6,680 nucleotides of DNA from DATMNI01 sp035570275 (GTDB lineage Bacteria > Acidobacteriota > Terriglobia > Bryobacterales > Bryobacteraceae). The stretch covers positions 1 through 6,680 of the forward strand of contig DATMNI010000294.1 of NCBI GenBank assembly GCA_035570275.1. Reading direction: 5' to 3'. This document shows positions 5,863-6,680 of this stretch, piece after piece. How positions within the stretch are numbered: the first letter of the stretch is position 1; every line of letters starts with the position of its first letter. The translations under genes and the position numbers were made by a program. Under the pieces are notes generated by a model. The model did no database searches and had not been told where the DNA came from. It saw only the letters and a program-made list of their open reading frames with translations.

Positions 5863-6556
5863 TTACCTTGGATGTTTTGACGCAAAGCGCACCTCCGGAT
5901 ACGGATGCAGGATCTCGACTTCCGGAATCAGATGTCCAAGTCTTCCTGAAATCGCTGCCAACTCCAGCGGCTTCGTTGACTCCGCCGGCGAAGTTGCCAC
6001 CACCACATGTGCAGCACTTCGTGCCGAAACGCCTTCAGTCGCTCCTCGTTACAAGGCACCGCATGGTACTGGAAATATCCACGCACCACCGCCTGGAGCC
6101 ACTCCCCCGTTCCCTTCGTCTTCTCGTTCAGGCGCTCGCGCAGCTTCTGTCGGATCTCCTTCAGCTTGGCTGCCATGCGCTTACCGATCGTCTTCCGGTA
6201 CACCTGGAAGTACCCCGTCTTATGATTCTTCCCACAAATGTGAGTGAAACCCAAAAAGTTAAAGGTTTCCGGCTTCCCTTCCCCACGCTTCGCCCGCCGC
6301 TCAGCGGCATAGCGCCCGAATTCAATCAGGCGCGTCTTCTCTGGATGCAGCTCCAGCCCGAAATTCCGCACGCGCTCCCGCAATTGCTCCAGGAACTTCT
6401 CGGCATCCTCCCGGTACTGAAACCCCAGCACCGCGTCGTCCGCGTACCGCACCACGATCATCTCGCCGCGCGCCACCTTCTTCCGCCATGCCTTCACCCA
6501 TAGATCGAGCACATAATGCAGGTAGAGATTGGCAAGCAACGGCGAAATGACTCCCC
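5863..6556 (-). pseudogene. Group II intron reverse transcriptase/maturase, 5'-truncated and frameshifted
   Basis: This is the C-terminal part of an intron-encoded protein that would reverse-transcribe and help splice its own intron. The recognisable frame begins at GVISPLLANLYLHYVLDLW (RT block 4), where GTPQG should precede it but does not. The catalytic YADD is about 36 residues on (RYADDAVLGF). The thumb/maturase X domain follows: VVRGYFQYHAVPCNEERLK, then FRHEVLHMWWWQLRRRS and SRWSWQRF. In that frame a stop falls at 5930. One frame over, from about 5947, the expected tail continues as GRLGHLIPEVEILHPYP and VRFASKHPR, with TAA at 5865, so a 1-nt deletion is likely. There is no HNH endonuclease domain, which excludes some classes. 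RT blocks 0-3 are missing, so it is not functional. Confidence 0.9.
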
Positions 6557-6680
6557 GAACGCAAAAGGTAACCTGGGTTCGGCCTTGATCCAGTGGCACT
6601 CGAGGCCGGCGTCGGCGACCCGGTTGACCCTGGACCCGACTGCGGAATCGGGATCGAATGGCGCAGCGTAATCGTGTCGG
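6544..6680 (-). pseudogene. Unassigned sequence fused to the maturase; possible serine recombinase tail
   Basis: Upstream of the maturase remnant the sequence no longer encodes reverse transcriptase in any frame. One - strand frame reads DTITLRHSIPIP, a proline/serine-rich linker, then GYLLRSGSHF. This resembles, from memory, C-terminal tails of some large serine recombinases (IRHSIPIP...YLLRSGS). Only about 45 residues are visible, with no catalytic domain, so the assignment is tentative. The junction lies around 6544-6557, where both reading frames share GGGGAGTCATTTC; a short-homology fusion is possible. No other feature was found here. Confidence 0.3.

Noticed and set aside
5613..6503. 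296-codon open frame on the + strand
   Set aside because: It is antisense to the maturase and outer ritA, crosses the RIT/intron junction and shows no domain, while the opposite strand has clear YADD and maturase motifs.

Overview
The window is a stack of mobile elements and appears to carry no ordinary host gene. The DNA is GC-rich. The GGCGGATT...AATCCGCC hairpin repeats and the abundance of group II intron pieces resemble what I remember of repeat-rich Acidobacteriota such as Solibacter/Bryobacter relatives. That placement is a weak inference, because no host housekeeping gene is present.

Layout. Positions 1-56 hold the 3' end of a group II intron on the + strand, cut by the window edge. 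Positions 57-228 hold three GC-rich hairpin repeats about 70-74 bp apart. Positions 229-292 hold the 3' end (second half of domain V, and domain VI) of another group II intron on the - strand. The rest of that intron resumes at 5851-6556: the first half of domain V, then the stop codon and the C-terminal two thirds of its reverse transcriptase/maturase, which has lost its 5' part. Between the two domain V halves lies an insertion of about 5.5 kb.

The insertion is two nested RIT (recombinase in trio) elements, each a cassette of overlapping tyrosine recombinase genes on the - strand. The outer RIT (296-5850) entered domain V of the intron. It keeps a frameshifted ritA and a frameshifted, truncated ritB, and its ritC is gone. 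The inner RIT (321-3731) sits where the outer ritB breaks off. It is nearly complete: ritA and ritB are intact, ritC carries one 1-nt frameshift, and 32-bp perfect terminal inverted repeats flank it.

The two RITs have unrelated end sequences but the same end architecture: two direct copies of a 9-11 bp core 17 bp apart, plus one inverted copy further in. In both, ritB starts on an ATGA overlap with the end of ritA, 6 nt after a strong ribosome binding site. In the family the three recombinases are thought to act together on the element ends. Here the inner set is close to functional and the outer set is dead.

The main finding is that the outer insertion point can be rebuilt to the base. Joining the two flanks gives a 33-nt domain V, with a shared 12-nt sequence (ATGCGTTATGTG on the - strand) at both junctions. 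A recombinase-encoding element has thus landed in the catalytic core of a retroelement ribozyme and was itself later invaded by a relative. At the right edge, the truncated maturase reading frame is fused to unrelated sequence that may be the tail of a large serine recombinase.
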